Shown here piece by piece: positions 62,530-64,000 of a stretch of DNA of 64,000 nucleotides. The stretch lies in NCBI GenBank assembly GCA_963765705.1, contig CAVXXJ010000007.1, forward strand, positions 62,001 to 126,000, in the 5' to 3' direction. The number at the start of each line of letters is the position of its first letter. The stretch's first letter is position 1. This DNA is from Gaiellasilicea sp963765705. Its GTDB lineage: Bacteria > Actinomycetota > Thermoleophilia > Gaiellales > Gaiellaceae. Below the pieces are notes generated by a model. That model was not told the DNA's origin. It saw only the letters and a program-made list of their open reading frames with translations, and did no database searches. Both the position numbers and the translations under genes were made by a program.

Positions 62530-62537
62530 CTGCCGCG

Positions 62538-63572
62538 ATGTCCGAGGCTCCCCTTCTCGTCCGTGCGGCGCGTCTCGAGCCGACGGAGCGCACGCCGGTG
62601 TGGTTCATGCGGCAGGCCGGCCGCTCGCTGCCTGAGTATCGCGAGATCCGGAAGACGCACACGCTCTTCGAGGTCTGCTACGAGCCGGAGCTCTGCGCCG
62701 AGGTGACGCTCCAGCCGGTGCGCCGCCACGATGTCGACGCGGCCGTGATGTTCGCGGACATCATGCTGCCGCTGCTCGGGATGGGCGTCGAAGTCGAGCT
62801 CGTCGAGAACGTCGGCCCGGTGATCGCCGACCCGATTCGCAGCCGCGCCCAGGTCGATGCGCTCCGCGTCCCCGAGCCGGAGGAGGCTGTGCCGTTCATC
62901 CTCGAGGCGATCGGGATCGTCCGGCGCGAGCTCCGGCCCGACCAGGCCGTGATCGGCTTCTGCGGCGGCCCGTTCACGGTCGCCGGCTACCTGATCGAGG
63001 GGAAGCCCAGCCGGGAGTTCCTGAACGTGAAGCGGATGATGTACGCGGAGCCGGAGCTCTGGCACGCGCTGATGGAAAAGCTGACCGATGCGTTCTCGCT
63101 CTACGTCCAGGGCCAGGTGCGCGCGGGCGCGGACGTGATCCAGCTCTTCGACTCCTGGGTCGGCGCGCTCTCGCCGGCGGACTACATCGAGTTCGTGCAG
63201 CCGTACTCGGCGCGGATCCTCGCGGCCGTCGACGGCCCGACGATCCACTTCGGCACCGGCACCGCGACGCTGCTCGAGCAGATGCGCGACGCGGGCGGCG
63301 ACGTGATCGGGCTCGACTGGCGGATCCCGCTCGACTGGGGCTGGGAGGCCGTCGGCGAGGAGCGCGGCGTCCAGGGCAACCTCGACGGCGCGATCCTCTT
63401 CGGCCCGTGGGAGCGGGTCGAGGCGGCGACGCTCGACGTGCTCGCTCGCGCCGCCGGCCGCCCGGGACACATCTTCAACCTCGGCCACGGCGTCATGCCC
63501 GACACCGACCCCGACGTGCTCGGCCGGCTGCGCGCGTTCGTGCACGAGCAGACCGCGCGCGTTCCGGTATGA
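62538..63572 (+). CDS. hemE: Uroporphyrinogen decarboxylase
   Basis: A 344-residue intact enzyme that removes four carboxyl groups from uroporphyrinogen III to give coproporphyrinogen III. The first family signature WFMRQAGRSLPEYR lies at 22-35, with the conserved arginines and active-site region. AVMFADIMLPLLGMGV (about 70-85) carries the catalytic Asp. GFCGGPFTVAGYLIEG (about 139-154) is the second signature. FDSWVGALSPADY, FGTGTATLLEQM and GHIFNLGHGVMPDTDPD complete the family pattern. The stop overlaps hemH by four bases, so they form an operon. This marks the end of the glycan locus. Confidence 0.97.
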   Translation: MSEAPLLVRAARLEPTERTPVWFMRQAGRSLPEYREIRKTHTLFEVCYEPELCAEVTLQPVRRHDVDAAVMFADIMLPLLGMGVEVELVENVGPVIADPIRSRAQVDALRVPEPEEAVPFILEAIGIVRRELRPDQAVIGFCGGPFTVAGYLIEGKPSREFLNVKRMMYAEPELWHALMEKLTDAFSLYVQGQVRAGADVIQLFDSWVGALSPADYIEFVQPYSARILAAVDGPTIHFGTGTATLLEQMRDAGGDVIGLDWRIPLDWGWEAVGEERGVQGNLDGAILFGPWERVEAATLDVLARAAGRPGHIFNLGHGVMPDTDPDVLGRLRAFVHEQTARVPV

Positions 63573-64000
63573 GCACCGCGGTCGTCCTGATGGCGTACGG
63601 CTCGCCGAACCGGATCGAGGACGTGCCCGCCTACTACGCCGACATCCGCGGCGGACGCCCGATCAAGCCGGAGCATCTCGAGGACCTCGTCGCCCGTTAC
63701 ACGCGGCTCGGGATCGAGGAGTCGAACCCGCTGAACGAGATCACCGAGGCGACGCGCGCGGCACTCGAGGCCGAGCTCGGCCTGCCGGTCTACACCGGCA
63801 TGCGCCACTGGACCCCTCGGATCGCCGAGGCAGTCGAGCAGGCGCTCGCGGGCGGCGCCGACACGATCGTCGGCCTCGTGCTCGCCCCGCACTACTCGAG
63901 CCTCTCGATCGAGAAGTACCGGGCGCAGCTCGAGGACGCCCTCGACGGTCGTGCGGAGCTCCGCTTCGTCGAACGGTGGGGCGACGAGCCCGGCTTCGTC
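63569..64000 (+). CDS. hemH: Ferrochelatase, Bacillus/actinobacterial type (3' end cut by window)
   Basis: The first 144 residues of a ferrochelatase. AVVLMAYGSPNRIEDVPAYY (about 4-23) is the family N terminus. TGMRHWTPRIAEAV (about 76-89), GLVLAPHYSSLS (about 99-110) and RWGDEPGFV at the window edge follow the same order as the Bacillus subtilis enzyme. That type inserts iron into coproporphyrin III in the coproporphyrin-dependent haem pathway of Gram-positive bacteria; this assignment is from resemblance. The later conserved His/Glu metal residues lie beyond the window. The ATG overlaps the hemE stop (ATGA). Confidence 0.93.
   Translation, partial: MSTAVVLMAYGSPNRIEDVPAYYADIRGGRPIKPEHLEDLVARYTRLGIEESNPLNEITEATRAALEAELGLPVYTGMRHWTPRIAEAVEQALAGGADTIVGLVLAPHYSSLSIEKYRAQLEDALDGRAELRFVERWGDEPGFV

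Noticed and set aside
1..64000. CRISPR array, tRNA, rRNA, insertion sequence or prophage
   Set aside because: No spaced direct repeats, cloverleaf, transposase motif or phage gene was seen; the window is nearly all coding sequence of the glycan and haem pathways.

Overview
The window is GC-rich DNA packed with about 61 protein genes. Most start with GTG, and no gap between genes exceeds about 130 bases. I saw no tRNA, rRNA, CRISPR array or transposase. The gene content points to a high-GC Gram-positive-type actinobacterium, plausibly class Thermoleophilia: it has a LytR-CpsA-Psr wall-polymer transferase, actinobacterial-style glycosyltransferases, no outer-membrane export genes, and a Bacillus/actinobacterial-type ferrochelatase. 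The class-level placement is inference.

From about 1 to 61.7 kb this is one very large surface-glycan locus. It encodes three initiating phospho-sugar transferases (1030, 28789, and 60865 on the minus strand) and about 19 soluble glycosyltransferases of GT2 or GT4 type. It also has six multi-membrane GT-C-like proteins, two Wzx-like flippases (20308, 43199), one O-antigen-polymerase/ligase-like protein (25395 minus), a Wzz-like chain-length protein (7940), an LCP transferase (16761 minus) and an ABC-2 export permease (60936). Modifying and precursor genes are four extended SDR enzymes (epimerase, UDP-xylose synthase-like, GDP-fucose synthase-like, dehydratase-like), seven SAM methyltransferases and an ATP-grasp ligase. 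Exported extras are two tandem beta-propeller proteins, a clan-A glycoside hydrolase and an M36 metalloprotease with PKD-like domains. From 62.5 kb the locus gives way to housekeeping haem genes hemE and hemH, the latter cut by the window end.

Layout: 1-9.8 kb plus-strand operon (GT2, PGT, membrane proteins, ATP-grasp, beta-propellers, epimerase, Wzz-like, GT2). 9.8-16.8 kb minus strand (lipoprotein, M36 protease, two tiny genes, GT-C, LCP). 16.8-21.8 kb plus (UXS, hydrolase, two methyltransferases, flippase). 21.8-25.4 kb minus (two GT4, polymerase). 25.4-30.2 kb plus (three GT4, WbaP-like PGT). 30.2-33.8 kb minus. 33.9-36.2 kb plus. 36.2-40.7 kb minus (GT-C, two SDR, methyltransferase). 40.8-42.2 kb plus. 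42.2-43.2 kb minus. 43.2-47.3 kb plus. 47.3-48.3 kb minus. 48.4-56.9 kb plus (GT train). 56.9-60.9 kb minus (GT-C, WecA fusion). 60.9 kb to the end is mixed.

Two window-wide patterns matter to any reader. First, 12 transcription-unit starts carry a TANNNT element exactly 6-7 bases before the start codon, the signature of leaderless transcription. Second, 12 genes are broken by single-base frame changes, mostly one extra base in a short run of identical bases. When corrected, every one of these genes becomes a full-length open frame, so sequence error is more likely than gene decay. More than 20 neighbouring genes overlap by exactly four bases (GTGA, ATGA or TTGA), which indicates translational coupling in long operons.
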